Source: Albidovulum marisflavi (lineage in GTDB: Bacteria > Pseudomonadota > Alphaproteobacteria > Rhodobacterales > Rhodobacteraceae). From it: DNA of 64,000 nt. The stretch covers positions 372,001-436,000 of the forward strand of contig NZ_JAOWKY010000002.1 of the NCBI RefSeq assembly GCF_025751435.1. The letters run 5' to 3'. Positions 7,686 through 15,881 of the stretch are shown here, one piece after another. Made by a program: the position numbers and the translations under genes. Below the pieces are notes generated by a model. The model worked only from the letters and a program-made list of their open reading frames with translations. It searched no databases and was not told the DNA's origin. Every line of letters begins with the position of its first letter. The first letter of the stretch is position 1.

Positions 7686-8300
7686 ATGACAAGATACCGA
7701 ACCGATCCTCTTTACGACATTGAAGCCTCCCGCCACCGCCATCGCAATGAGCGCGCCTTCGACCGGGAGCGTGAGATGCGCGGTTCCTGGAAGGAGCCGC
7801 CTTTTGAGCGCGAACCCACGATCGACGAGATGCGCATGTCGCGGGAGCCGTGGCCATATTCACCCTACGCCACCGCGCCGGTGCCCGGCACGCCGGGCTG
7901 GCACCCTCCGCATCTGGAGGGATACTACTCGGATGACCATGACCCGTCGGTCCCGGAATGGAATTGGCGCGAGCGGGACCTTCGCGACCGGATATCGGAC
8001 GAAATCGCGACGTGGTTCGGCGACCCGGATGCCGCGCGCCGGCGCAAGGCGGATTATACCGGCGTGGGCCCCAGAAACTATCAGCGCCCCGACAGCAGGA
8101 TCAATGATGACCTGCATGATCGCCTGACCGACGACCCGATCGTCGATGCATCCGAGATCACGGTGAAGGTGCTGGACGGCGAAGTGACCCTTGACGGCGA
8201 AGTCGACACCCTGCCCGAGAAACGCCGCGCCGAGGACTGCGCGGACCACGTCAGGGGCGTCGGCCACGTGCAGAACAACCTGCGCGTGCGCAACCGATGA
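7686..8300 (+). CDS. BON domain protein with long disordered N terminus
   Basis: 204 aa. The first about 130 residues are rich in Arg, Glu, Pro and Tyr with no signal peptide and look disordered. The last about 70 residues form one BON domain: RINDDLHDRLTDDP, then ITVKVLDGEVTLDGEVDT, then the GVGHVQNNLRV ending. BON domains bind membranes or lipid and occur in osmotic-shock proteins such as OsmY; cytoplasmic BON proteins of this shape are common in alphaproteobacterial stress regulons. It is a tandem relative of the next gene: both share EDCAD.V.GV.HVQNNLR. An EcfG-type promoter lies upstream. Confidence 0.85.
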   Translation: MTRYRTDPLYDIEASRHRHRNERAFDREREMRGSWKEPPFEREPTIDEMRMSREPWPYSPYATAPVPGTPGWHPPHLEGYYSDDHDPSVPEWNWRERDLRDRISDEIATWFGDPDAARRRKADYTGVGPRNYQRPDSRINDDLHDRLTDDPIVDASEITVKVLDGEVTLDGEVDTLPEKRRAEDCADHVRGVGHVQNNLRVRNR

Positions 8301-8405
8301 CCCCTGCCGCTGGCAGAGATCCAGACAGCCGATGGTCGGAGGCCGCATAGGCCGCCGAGGGTCGCCGCAGCCGCAATGGCGCCCGACGGAAACGGCCCGG
8401 CTCGG

Positions 8406-8431
8406 GGAACTTCGCGCGCTGTCCAGTCGTT
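8406..8431 (+). promoter_or_regulatory. Candidate EcfG promoter for the second BON gene
   Basis: GGAAC at 8406-8410, 17 bases, CGTT at 8428-8431; the preferred gene start at 8475 is 43 bases on. Confidence 0.75.
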
Positions 8432-8474
8432 TTGGATCTGCAATCCGATCGGGATCGCAGAAGGGAGGGCGACC

Positions 8475-9080
8475 ATGGCCCAGGACAGAAAACGCGGGCG
8501 CGAGGGCGCCGGCACCCGCCCCGAAGACCGCGACCCGGCCCGCTGGAGGCAGGAAGCCCTTCGCCAGCAGACCATACGGCACCAGATGGAGTCCCGCGGC
8601 GTTTGGGGCAGCACGTCCCATCCCCGCGCGCCGGAAACCCACGGAAATCGGCAGGCCGATCAGCCCCTGTATCGGATGGCTGGCGACTTCGCGGGGCCGT
8701 TCTACGGCGCGCCCTACAGCGATGAGGAAACCGGCGCTTCCAGCGGTTTCCGTCAACGCAGACCACGCGGTCGGCTTCAATCGGGTTGGAAGACCTTGGG
8801 CGGCGACCTGGAGCAGGAAGATCACACCGGCAAGGGTCCAAGGGGATATGTGCGATCGGACGATCGGATCCGCGAGGATGTGAACGAAAACCTGACAGCG
8901 GATCCTGATCTTGACGCGACGGATGTCGCGGTATCGGTCGCCGAGGGCGAAGTGACGCTGGAAGGCGAGGTCGACTCGAAATTCGCCAAGCGCTGCGCCG
9001 AGGATTGTGCGGACTCGGTCGCCGGCGTGCGTCACGTGCAGAACAACCTGCGCGCGAGGTTGTCGACACCCCGCGGCTGA
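8475..9080 (+). CDS. BON domain protein, tandem paralogue of the preceding gene
   Basis: 201 aa from the ATG at 8475, which has GGGAGGG upstream; an earlier in-frame ATG at 8376 lies before the promoter and is rejected. The N-terminal about 125 residues are Arg/Gly/Gln-rich and low in complexity, without a signal peptide. The C terminus is one BON domain (DDRIREDVNENLTADPDLDA; DVAVSVAEGEVTLEGEVDS; GVRHVQNNLRARL). Similarity to the upstream gene in the BON part and divergence elsewhere suggest an old tandem duplication. It has its own EcfG-type promoter. Confidence 0.85.
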   Translation: MAQDRKRGREGAGTRPEDRDPARWRQEALRQQTIRHQMESRGVWGSTSHPRAPETHGNRQADQPLYRMAGDFAGPFYGAPYSDEETGASSGFRQRRPRGRLQSGWKTLGGDLEQEDHTGKGPRGYVRSDDRIREDVNENLTADPDLDATDVAVSVAEGEVTLEGEVDSKFAKRCAEDCADSVAGVRHVQNNLRARLSTPRG

Positions 9081-9221
9081 CGCGGGTCGCATCGAGCTGC
9101 CGCAATCCGAAGGGGCCGAAAAGCAGGCCCCGCGCCGCCGACGCGGCATGAAGCCCGGACCACAGGCTCACCTGCTGTCCGCACGGGGGGCCTTGCCGCG
9201 AAGCTGAGAGGTGCAAGAACC

Positions 9222-9710
9222 ATGCAAGGCTTTCTTGATGCGGCCATGGCCGAGTTTCTGGGAACGCCCCACGTCCCCTTGTCGATCATGCTGCCCCGCA
9301 TCATCGGCAGCGTCATCCTGACGGGACTGATCGGATTCGAGCGCGAGACGCGCGACCGCCCCGCGGGGCTCAGGACACATATGCTGGTGGGCCTTGCGGC
9401 CGCCTGTTACTGCATCACCGCGCTGGACCTGATCGCCCGTGGCTACGAAGCCGACGTGAGCCTGGATCCGCTTCGGCTTGTCAACGCGGTGACGGGCGGC
9501 GTGGCGTTCCTGGCAGCCGGACTCATTGTGTTTGCGCGCGGCGAGATTCGCGGCCTCACGACGGGGGCGAGCCTGTGGCTGGCCGCGTCCGTCGGGCTAG
9601 CGGTAGGACTGGGTCAATGGATCCTGGCGCTGTCCGTGACGGCGCTGAGCCTGTTCATCGTCCGCGTTCTTGGCGCGGCAGAGGCGAGGATGAAATCGAA
9701 AGGCGACTGA
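9222..9710 (+). CDS. MgtC/SapB family membrane protein
   Basis: 162 aa with about four membrane segments. [41 protein letters not shown] contains the family signature (G-x-E-R, AGLRTH-LVG). MgtC-type proteins act in the inner membrane and are linked to acid and low-magnesium survival, partly by modulating ATP synthase; short members like this lack the cytoplasmic C-terminal domain of Salmonella MgtC. The ATG at 9222 has GAGAGG some way upstream. It lies 141 bases after the second BON gene, with no EcfG promoter of its own found. Confidence 0.85.
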   Translation: MQGFLDAAMAEFLGTPHVPLSIMLPRIIGSVILTGLIGFERETRDRPAGLRTHMLVGLAAACYCITALDLIARGYEADVSLDPLRLVNAVTGGVAFLAAGLIVFARGEIRGLTTGASLWLAASVGLAVGLGQWILALSVTALSLFIVRVLGAAEARMKSKGD

Positions 9711-9713
9711 GGG

Positions 9714-9739
9714 GGAACCCTCTTTGGCACTCGCGCGTT
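9714..9739 (+). promoter_or_regulatory. Candidate EcfG promoter for the DUF1328 gene
   Basis: GGAAC at 9714-9718, 17 bases, CGTT at 9736-9739; the ATG at 9790 is 50 bases downstream. Confidence 0.75.
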
Positions 9740-9789
9740 CAGGAGGTCGAAGATTTGACTTTGTAGCAGACCACAAAGGAGACATACTC

Positions 9790-9963
9790 ATGCTTGGATG
9801 GGCTATCGCATTTCTCGTTATCGCATTGATCGCCGCGGCACTCGGCTTCGGGGGTATCGCTGGCGCCTCGGCCGGCATCGCGAAGATCCTGTTCGTGATC
9901 TTCCTGGTGCTTTTCATAGCCGCGATGATTGTCCGCGCCCTTCGTGGCCGGCCACCGATGTAA
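9790..9963 (+). CDS. DUF1328 small membrane protein
   Basis: 57 aa, exactly the family size. [22 protein letters not shown]...[23 protein letters not shown] forms two membrane helices with a glycine-rich hinge, as in E. coli YtjA-type proteins. AAGGAG eight bases before the ATG supports this start over one 22 codons earlier. The function of the family is unknown; it is widespread and often stress-linked. An EcfG promoter lies immediately upstream, and the next gene, 98 bases on, may be cotranscribed. Confidence 0.9.
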   Translation: MLGWAIAFLVIALIAAALGFGGIAGASAGIAKILFVIFLVLFIAAMIVRALRGRPPM

Positions 9964-10061
9964 GGCAGGCGTCATCAGGCGCGACACTGCGCTCGCGCCT
10001 TGGAACGCACTGGGCGAGAGGATGGCGGCGTGCGCAGATCGGTTGAACCGGGCCCCGGAAG

Positions 10062-11300
10062 ATGAGGTGGTCAAGCCCTTTTTCCGCTCTGATGACGGTA
10101 CCCGCGACCATTGCGTTGGCCATAGCGGCCACCGCGTTGCCGGCATCACTGATCGATCATCTCGTTGGCGAAACGGGTTGGTCCGGCCGCCTGGGCCACG
10201 ATGAGGCGCGACAGATCTTTGTCGTCGTGGCGACCGCCGCCATGACTGCGCTGTCGCTGACCTATTCGTTGACGCTCGTGGTCTTCACGCTTGCGGCCTC
10301 TTCCATCGGGCCGCGCCTTCTCAAGCGCTTCACGACCGAGCGCGTGAACCAGGTTACGGCCGGACTTCTGGGCGGCACCTTCATCTACGCGCTCGTCGCG
10401 CTTGCACTGACCGGCTATCATCCACCGCGTGCATCGGCGATCGGCGCCGTCATTCTGGCTGTCGCCTCGGTCGTCCAGCTGATCTGGTTCGTGCGCAACG
10501 TCGCGCAATCGGTGTCCGTCGACGACGAGATCGCCGCGATCACAGGCCGGCTGACAGAGGACATGATGCGATTGCAGAAGCATCGCGTCTCTGACGTGGA
10601 ACTGCCGCCTGACACCGCCTTCTGGCCCGCTGCCGCCGCCACTGATGCGGGCTACGTGGCGGGCTTCGACCGCCAAGCGCTGTGCGCCCTGGCAGCGCGC
10701 GCCGATGTTGTCCTCCGGACCGAACTGATGGCCGGCGAATTCGTCCTTGCGGGAAGAAATATTCTAAGCGTCTGCGGCCCCATGGAAGACCACGAACTGG
10801 CCGAGCTGAGGGGCCTGGTGCAGATCGAGGCGGCAAGATCAGATTCGAGAACAGTCCATTTCTCGATCAATCTTCTTGTCGAGGTCGCGCTCAGAGCCCT
10901 GTCGCCGGGTGTCAACGATACGTTCACCGCCATTGCCGTCACGGACAAGCTGTCGGGCGCGATGGCCGATCTGGCGGGTCTGGAAGCCGGCCCCGAAGTG
11001 ATCTTCGACAAGTCCGGCAAGCCGCGCGTGGTGGTCCTGGGGTCGGAACTGCCGGTTCTCGTCGACCAGGCCTTTCGGCCGCTGCGGGTCGCGGCAGCGG
11101 AAAACGTGCTGATGTCACGGGGGCTTGCCCGCGCCTTCACGCGGCTTTACGAGGCCGGCGGGCCGACCATCCAGCAGACCATCCTGACCCATTCCAGGCT
11201 ATTGCTGGAAGAATTGCGCAAGTCCCGCCTTCCCGCGCCGGACGTCGATGCCATCGAGCAGCTTCTTCCCACGTGGCGCGACGGCCAGCGGTCGGACTGA
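10062..11300 (+). CDS. DUF2254 membrane protein
   Basis: 412 aa. Four membrane helices lie in the first about 160 residues (VPATIALAIAATALPASL; MTALSLTYSLTLVVFTLAASS; GTFIYALVALALTGY; AIGAVILAVASVVQLIWFVRNVA). A soluble region follows with the family motif EVALRALSPGVNDTFTAI at about residue 270-290. The function is unknown. The upstream frame is stopped at 10044-10046, so the start is close to correct, though the N terminus is slightly short for the family. No EcfG promoter was found directly before it; it may be read from the DUF1328 promoter. Confidence 0.8.
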   Translation: MRWSSPFSALMTVPATIALAIAATALPASLIDHLVGETGWSGRLGHDEARQIFVVVATAAMTALSLTYSLTLVVFTLAASSIGPRLLKRFTTERVNQVTAGLLGGTFIYALVALALTGYHPPRASAIGAVILAVASVVQLIWFVRNVAQSVSVDDEIAAITGRLTEDMMRLQKHRVSDVELPPDTAFWPAAAATDAGYVAGFDRQALCALAARADVVLRTELMAGEFVLAGRNILSVCGPMEDHELAELRGLVQIEAARSDSRTVHFSINLLVEVALRALSPGVNDTFTAIAVTDKLSGAMADLAGLEAGPEVIFDKSGKPRVVVLGSELPVLVDQAFRPLRVAAAENVLMSRGLARAFTRLYEAGGPTIQQTILTHSRLLLEELRKSRLPAPDVDAIEQLLPTWRDGQRSD

Positions 11301-11345
11301 CGCCCGCTTCGCCCTTCTCTGCCCCTTGATTCCGCTTCCCTCGGC

Positions 11346-11371
11346 GGAACCCCGACCGGGGTGAGCGGGTT
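11346..11371 (+). promoter_or_regulatory. Candidate EcfG promoter for the PRC-barrel gene
   Basis: GGAAC at 11346-11350, then N17-GGTT with GTT at 11369-11371; the ATG at 11424 is 52 bases on. The -10 lacks the preferred C. Confidence 0.55.
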
Positions 11372-11423
11372 TCCTTGTTGCATACCCACCCACAAGGATT
11401 CCGATCCGAAGGAGGTCAACGAG

Positions 11424-12257
11424 ATGAAGAAGCTGCTTATCACAACCGTGATCCTGGCCGCGACGGGTTACCCGGCGCTGGCGCAGGAAAACACCGACAT
11501 GTTCCGGGCCGAGGCCGATCCGATGGCCTTCAATGCCTCGGACTTCATCGGCATGAGAGTCTACCGGGTCGACGATCCGGCAGAGACAACCACTTACATG
11601 GGCATCCAGGATGGCTGGGATGACATCGGCGAAATCGAGGACATCGTCATCAGCCGCGACGGATCGGTCGACGCGGTGCTGGTCGACATCGGCGGATTTC
11701 TTGGCATGGGCGAAAATCGCGTCGCGTTGTCGATGGATGCGATCCGTTTCGCCTCTGACACCGCCACCGCAGACGATGACTCGGACTTCTTCCTGGTCCT
11801 GAACGTACCCCGCGAGACGCTTCAACAGGCACCGACCTATACCGAGTCGCGCATGATGGAGCAGGCCGAAGCAATGCCCGAGCCGACCGGAATGGCGACG
11901 GATACGGCCGCGTCCGGCGATCAGACCATGAGCGACGACCGGCTGATGCCGACCGTGCGCGAAGGCTTTGTCGCCCTTGAAGCAGAAGACCTGACGGCGG
12001 AACGCCTGACGGGCGCGCCCGCCTACGACACCGAGGATAAGTGGGTCGGCGAAGTGTCCGAAATCCTTCTGTCCGATGAAGGTCGGGTCAGGTCGGTCAT
12101 CGTCGACGTCGGCGGCTTCCTTGGCATCGGCGAAAAGCCGGTCGAGCTCCAGCTGAGCAGCGTCGACATTCTGCGTTCCGACGATGGCAGCGAGGTGCGC
12201 GTGTACATCGCGCTGACCAAGGAACAGATGGAGGCGATCCCGAAATACGAAGGCTGA
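11424..12257 (+). CDS. Secreted protein with two PRC-barrel domains
   Basis: 277 aa starting MKKLLITTVILAATGYPALAQ, a clear Sec signal peptide with an ALA-Q cleavage site. AAGGAGG precedes this ATG, so the frame's earlier start 21 codons upstream is rejected. Two homologous PRC-barrel domains follow: about residues 40-130 (IGEIEDIVISRDGSVDAVLVDIGGFLGMGENRVAL) and about 190-270 (VGEVSEILLSDEGRVRSVIVDVGGFLGIGEKPVEL), separated by a Met/Pro/Thr-rich linker. Such proteins are periplasmic and common in Rhodobacteraceae; the role is unknown. An EcfG-type promoter and a downstream terminator make it a single-gene unit. Confidence 0.85.
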   Translation: MKKLLITTVILAATGYPALAQENTDMFRAEADPMAFNASDFIGMRVYRVDDPAETTTYMGIQDGWDDIGEIEDIVISRDGSVDAVLVDIGGFLGMGENRVALSMDAIRFASDTATADDDSDFFLVLNVPRETLQQAPTYTESRMMEQAEAMPEPTGMATDTAASGDQTMSDDRLMPTVREGFVALEAEDLTAERLTGAPAYDTEDKWVGEVSEILLSDEGRVRSVIVDVGGFLGIGEKPVELQLSSVDILRSDDGSEVRVYIALTKEQMEAIPKYEG

Positions 12258-12281
12258 CCCGGCCACACCGACAACATGAAG

Positions 12282-12308
12282 AAGGCCCACCCGTCTGGGG
12301 TGGGCCTT
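12282..12308 (+). terminator. Intrinsic terminator between convergent genes
   Basis: AAGGCCCACCC and GGGTGGGCCTT pair as an 11-bp stem with a 5-base loop, 24 bases after the PRC-barrel stop and 31 bases before the kinase stop on the other strand. The T-run is short (TTT), and it could work both ways. Confidence 0.65.
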
Positions 12309-12338
12309 TGACCGAAAGCTACTGCCCCGGAATAGACG

Positions 12339-13898
12339 TCAACCCTTGCCCGGTTCTTCCGAAGCCTCGAGCGCGATCGAAAAGTCGACGTTCACGCAGT
12401 GGCCCTGGCCGGCTTCGTGCGTGATGGTTCCGCCGATCTGGCCAACGAAGGCCCGGACAAGCTGCAAGCCGAGGTTTTCCGTGTTGGTGTCGGGGTTCAC
12501 TCCGGGGCCGTCGTCACGGATCCTAAGGCGAAGCCGGCCTTGCCCCATGCGCGAAAGGCTGACCTCCAGATGGCTGCCGCGGCCGTCGCCAAGCGCATGT
12601 TTGAAGGCGTTCGACACGATTTCGTTCGTCAGCATCCCCAACTGCATCGCCCGGTCTCCCGACAGGTCCACGTCGGCAATGTCGACATGCACATCGACAT
12701 CTTGCGAATAGGACTTTGCGACGTTCCGGACCAGGCGCGTCAGGTACGGTCGGGCGGCGATCGAACTCTGCGAGCCGGTTGAGTACATGTCCTCATGCAC
12801 CGCGACCATCGCCGAGATGCGACCAAGCAGGTCGGCCTCGGCCTCGGGCGGCAAACGCTCAAGCCGGATCAGCGACATGACCGTCTGAAGGTTGTTCTTC
12901 ACCCGGTGGACGATTTCGGCCATCAGCGCGTCCGCCCTCTCGTTCGCCTGAACCAGGGCGCGCTCTCTTCTTTCATCGCGCGCCCGAAGGCCGAACAGGC
13001 CCACAAGCGCCGCGCTCAGGCCGATGATGAGCGGCGCGGCAAAGATCAGCGCGATCTCCAGGTCGCGACCGAACTCGCGATAGACGGTTCCCCGGCTCAC
13101 CCCGACGACCGCTATCACCGGCCATTCTTCCATCTTGCGGTAGCCAAGGATCAGATCTCCCTGCGCGTCCGCGCCGTCTGGGTCCCGATCGGCATCGGCT
13201 CCCTGCACCAGACGCAGGCGAATGGCGGTGTCGAAATCATCCGCGCCTTCGGCGACGGGCCACCGGGCAATGATTGACCCATCGAGTCGGGTCAGCGCCA
13301 GACCGGATGGCGGCCCAAGATCAAGGCTTTCGGCAATGTCGGCCAAGGTGCTGACCGGCACCGCGATCGTCGTCGCGCCGGCGAACCGCCCGCCGTCGTC
13401 GATGCGGCGTGCCAGAACAAAGACCTCTTCGCCCGACACGCGCTCGGTGATCGAAGAAGATATGGAAAGCGCGCTTCCGCCCTGTACGCCTTGAAAATAG
13501 CTGCGGTCGCTGACGTCGATCTGGCCGGCATCACGGAAGCTGGAACGGACAAGACGGCCGAAGGCATCGTAGAGAGCATACTGGAAGCCATCAGGAAGCC
13601 CGCCCACCTCTTCGCTCAGAGTGACGTCGGGCACCGGGCCCTGACTGCGGGAATCGACAGCGGTTTCGATCCTTTGCAGCGCCTGGACGCCCGCGTGGAA
13701 CATCCAGGAAAACTGCGAGGCCGCCGCCGCCGCCGTCCTTTCAACCCGGGCCTCGGTTGCGCTGCGCGAGGATTGCAGATGCAGATAGCCGACAAGGCCT
13801 ACCAGAACGATGATCATGGACAGCAGCAAGCCGACGCCAATCCGAATGACGCGATTCGTGCGATGCAAGATCGCTTCTGCCCCGACACTGTCCAGCAT
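12339..13898 (-). CDS. Sensor histidine kinase, HisKA_2 type, with periplasmic sensor domain
   Basis: 519 aa from the ATG at 13898; a TTG 11 codons upstream is possible, and neither has a strong ribosome site. Membrane helices at about 17-40 and 281-303 enclose a periplasmic dCache-like domain with DRSYFQGV. The cytoplasmic part has the HisKA_2 phosphoacceptor box AEIVHRVKNNLQTVMSLIRLE (His331), then an ATPase domain with NEIVSNAFKHAL and RIRDDGPGV. Kinases of this type commonly phosphorylate PhyR in alphaproteobacteria, and phyR lies 4.6 kb away, so it is a plausible GSR input. No EcfG promoter was found upstream. Confidence 0.85.
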   Translation of the reverse strand: MLDSVGAEAILHRTNRVIRIGVGLLLSMIIVLVGLVGYLHLQSSRSATEARVERTAAAAASQFSWMFHAGVQALQRIETAVDSRSQGPVPDVTLSEEVGGLPDGFQYALYDAFGRLVRSSFRDAGQIDVSDRSYFQGVQGGSALSISSSITERVSGEEVFVLARRIDDGGRFAGATTIAVPVSTLADIAESLDLGPPSGLALTRLDGSIIARWPVAEGADDFDTAIRLRLVQGADADRDPDGADAQGDLILGYRKMEEWPVIAVVGVSRGTVYREFGRDLEIALIFAAPLIIGLSAALVGLFGLRARDERRERALVQANERADALMAEIVHRVKNNLQTVMSLIRLERLPPEAEADLLGRISAMVAVHEDMYSTGSQSSIAARPYLTRLVRNVAKSYSQDVDVHVDIADVDLSGDRAMQLGMLTNEIVSNAFKHALGDGRGSHLEVSLSRMGQGRLRLRIRDDGPGVNPDTNTENLGLQLVRAFVGQIGGTITHEAGQGHCVNVDFSIALEASEEPGKG

Positions 13899-13931
13899 CT
13901 CTGGCAACCCGAACGCCCCCCACACCTGCAA

Positions 13932-14145
13932 AACTTATCAATACGATAACCGTTTCATCATAGGTACAGCGATCTGCGCCACCACGAAACCCGGGGTCAT
14001 CGCCCGACTGGGCGAATGCTCAGTTTCCCGCTCAATGGCGCCGGGCGCCCGCGATATTGCCGACCGGTGACCGATCGAAAGGCGAATCAGCCTGATAGAA
14101 AACCGCGATCATCTGAGTATACACCCAAGGCCCGGCCGGAAGGCA
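13932..14145. other. Intergenic region between kinase and KGG-like gene
   Basis: No gene is supported. It holds a small dyad, TTATC at 13935-13939 and GATAA at 13945-13949, just upstream of the kinase start, which could be an operator. The rest shows nothing recognisable until the EcfG promoter at 14146. Confidence 0.4.
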
Positions 14146-14170
14146 GGAACAACTGGGCGTCTGCCGCGTT
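14146..14170 (+). promoter_or_regulatory. Candidate EcfG promoter for the 14233-14906 operon
   Basis: GGAAC at 14146-14150, 16 bases, CGTT at 14167-14170; the ATG at 14233 is 62 bases on. A full consensus match. Confidence 0.8.
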
Positions 14171-14232
14171 TCCAAAAGGACGCCGACACCAATGCGGCGC
14201 GTCCAGTTCACCACCGTGGAAAAGGAGCGACC

Positions 14233-14460
14233 ATGAGCAATCCGGACAAAACTCCTTCACGCAAGGGCAAGGAAGACAACCGAGACACGACAAGCCTGCC
14301 GGGCGCCAAGGGCTCGATTTCCGGGCAGGGCCGCGAAGGCGGTCGCTACGCCCGCGACATCGGCTCGCGCGATGAGTTGAAGCGCGCGACGGAACGGCCG
14401 GCGGGCACGACCCGGATCCGCAAGAGCGACAAGACCGGCGGAAGCCAGGAGGAATCATGA
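14233..14460 (+). CDS. Small hydrophilic stress-type protein, 75 aa
   Basis: The protein is very rich in Lys, Arg, Gly, Ser and Thr and probably disordered (SRKGKEDNRDTTSLPGAKGS; GQGREGGRYARDIGSRDELK). The GG-rich stretch resembles the KGG-type repeats of small bacterial stress proteins, but a family cannot be named with confidence. AAAAGGAG precedes the ATG. Its stop overlaps the next start (ATGA), so the two are translationally coupled under the EcfG promoter at 14146. Confidence 0.65.
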   Translation: MSNPDKTPSRKGKEDNRDTTSLPGAKGSISGQGREGGRYARDIGSRDELKRATERPAGTTRIRKSDKTGGSQEES

Positions 14461-14906
14461 CGGGACTGAAGACAGGAACCTGGGTGCTGGTCGCCGACGG
14501 ACAGAAGGCGTTGTTCCTGGAAAACGTGGGCGACGAACAGGCGATGCACCTGAAAGTCGTGCGCAAGGAAAAGCAGGACAATCCCGCGACGTCCGAACAG
14601 GGCACGGACCGTCCTGGCCGCATGAACGACGGCCCCTCGGTCCACCGTTCGGCGCTGTCGGATGCCGACTGGCACCAGCTGCAGAAGGAGCGCTTCGCGC
14701 AGGACCTGGCGGACTTGCTCTATGAAAGGGCGCACGCCAATCGCTTTGACACCATCGTGCTGGTCGCGGCGCCGGAAATCCTTGGCGCGCTGCGTTCCAA
14801 TCTCCACAAGGCGGTTCGCGATCGCGTGATCGGCGAGATCGCGAAGACCCTGACGCCGCAGCCTCTGGACGAGATCGAAAGGCGCCTGAGCGCCGAGTTG
14901 GGGTGA
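14457..14906 (+). CDS. Host-attachment family protein (COG5622-like)
   Basis: 149 aa. It begins TGTWVLVADGQKALFLENVGD and contains DRPGRMNDGPSVHRSALSDADWH, DLLYERAHANRFDTIVLVAAPEILGALR and a final LTPQPLDEIERRL, the pattern of proteins annotated as required for attachment to host cells in Agrobacterium and relatives. The fold resembles eRF1/baeRF-type domains. The actual function is not established, and the name should not be read as proof of host interaction. It overlaps the upstream small gene by ATGA and ends before a hairpin at 14963. Confidence 0.75.
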   Translation: MTGLKTGTWVLVADGQKALFLENVGDEQAMHLKVVRKEKQDNPATSEQGTDRPGRMNDGPSVHRSALSDADWHQLQKERFAQDLADLLYERAHANRFDTIVLVAAPEILGALRSNLHKAVRDRVIGEIAKTLTPQPLDEIERRLSAELG

Positions 14907-14962
14907 CGCCCGCCCTGGGCGACTTGAACCTGGGCGATTTGAACCGGCACGCGCGCATATGA

Positions 14963-14986
14963 AAGGGGCAGCATCCGCTGCCCCTT
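14963..14986. terminator. Hairpin terminator between convergent operons
   Basis: AAGGGGCAGC-ATCC-GCTGCCCCTT: a perfect 10-bp stem with a tetraloop, between the + strand gene ending at 14906 and the - strand gene ending at 15020. Symmetric, so possibly bidirectional; there is no long T-run. Confidence 0.55.
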
Positions 14987-15019
14987 AAAATTCGTGCGCG
15001 AACGTCAGGCTGTCCGCGA

Positions 15020-15532
15020 TCACCCGGTCGCGTCGAAGCGCAGAACCAGGTGCTCGCCAACGTCCGGAGTATGCTCGGCATCTATGTTCGCGCGCGCGAC
15101 CTCGAGCCCGAAGATGAACGTATTCTGGGTCGCAGTCCAGACGGCCGCCTCTTGCAAGGCGAGCCTGAGCAGCGACACGTCCGGGTCGTCCCGCCCCCCC
15201 TTGAACCATGCAGCCGTTGGGGCCGACCACAGCTCATCCAGCTTCTTGCGGTCATCGCTTTGTTCCAATGTGCCTGTCAGGCAGGCATAGAACTCTCCGT
15301 TCGGCGTCACCACGCAGTGATGCGCGCGCGTGCCCTGCCCGATGTCGCGGACAAGATCCGTCTGCGCGGACGAGATGAACCAGACCTCGGCCTTGTCCCT
15401 GTCCGCGAAATGGACCATCGGCTGCAAGGCATGTTCCGATCCGACGATGCCAAGCATGCCGGTCCGTTGATCCTCCATGACGTCGAACAGGGTGGCACGG
15501 GGATCGTCGCGCACCTTCTCTCTCAGGGTCAT
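15020..15532 (-). CDS. Pyridoxamine 5'-phosphate oxidase-like general stress protein
   Basis: 170 aa from the ATG at 15532, which has GAGGT upstream. LFDVMEDQRTGMLGIVGSEHALQPMVHFAD, the VWFISSAQTDLVRDI strand and the GTLEQSDDRKKLDELWSAPTAAWFKGGRDDP stretch match the GSP26-like split-barrel flavin/F420-binding proteins. These bind FMN or FAD; the reaction is usually unknown. It lies 10 bases after csbD on the same strand and is presumably cotranscribed from the EcfG promoter at 15783. Confidence 0.8.
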   Translation of the reverse strand: MTLREKVRDDPRATLFDVMEDQRTGMLGIVGSEHALQPMVHFADRDKAEVWFISSAQTDLVRDIGQGTRAHHCVVTPNGEFYACLTGTLEQSDDRKKLDELWSAPTAAWFKGGRDDPDVSLLRLALQEAAVWTATQNTFIFGLEVARANIDAEHTPDVGEHLVLRFDATG

Positions 15533-15542
15533 GTCAATTACC

Positions 15543-15740
15543 TCAAAGCGAGCGCGACCATTCGTCGACTTCGCGCTCGACCTCGTCACGGGCGCGCCCG
15601 TAGCGTTCCTGGATGAGCCCCACGATTTCTTCGCGGCTACCTTCGATGCGCTGCCAGTCGTCGTCGGTTATGTCGCCCCATTTCTCCCTGGCCTTGCCTT
15701 TCAGCTGCTTCCAGTTCCCTTTGATCGTGTCCCAGTTCAT
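15543..15740 (-). CDS. CsbD family stress protein
   Basis: 65 aa starting MNWDTIKGNWKQLKGKAREKWGDITDDDW, the CsbD signature (NWxxxKGxxKxxxGkaxxkwGdlTDDD). AAGGAGG before the ATG at 15740 fixes the start; the longer frame upstream is rejected. CsbD proteins are small, charged and strongly stress-induced (sigma-B in Bacillus, EcfG in alphaproteobacteria), with unknown mechanism. It is first in an operon with the PNPOx-like gene. Confidence 0.92.
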   Translation of the reverse strand: MNWDTIKGNWKQLKGKAREKWGDITDDDWQRIEGSREEIVGLIQERYGRARDEVEREVDEWSRSL

Positions 15741-15782
15741 GCTTCCTCCTTTCGAACGGACCACCCGTTCTTCAGGGTTAAG

Positions 15783-15808
15783 AACGCGGTTCTCCACGCT
15801 CTGGTTCC
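15783..15808 (-). promoter_or_regulatory. Candidate EcfG promoter for csbD
   Basis: Minus-strand GGAAC at 15808-15804, 17 bases, CGTT at 15786-15783; the csbD ATG at 15740 is 42 bases downstream. Confidence 0.78.
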
Positions 15809-15881
15809 AACGGATCGCGGAGGAATGGCGCAAGATCGCGAAATCGGAAACGTCCGGCCGCGAACCCTTGCGTGCAAAGGA

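Noticed and set aside
10002-10028. GGAAC at 10002 as an EcfG promoter for the DUF2254 gene
   Set aside because: There is no GTT at 16-18 bases downstream, so the -10 is missing.
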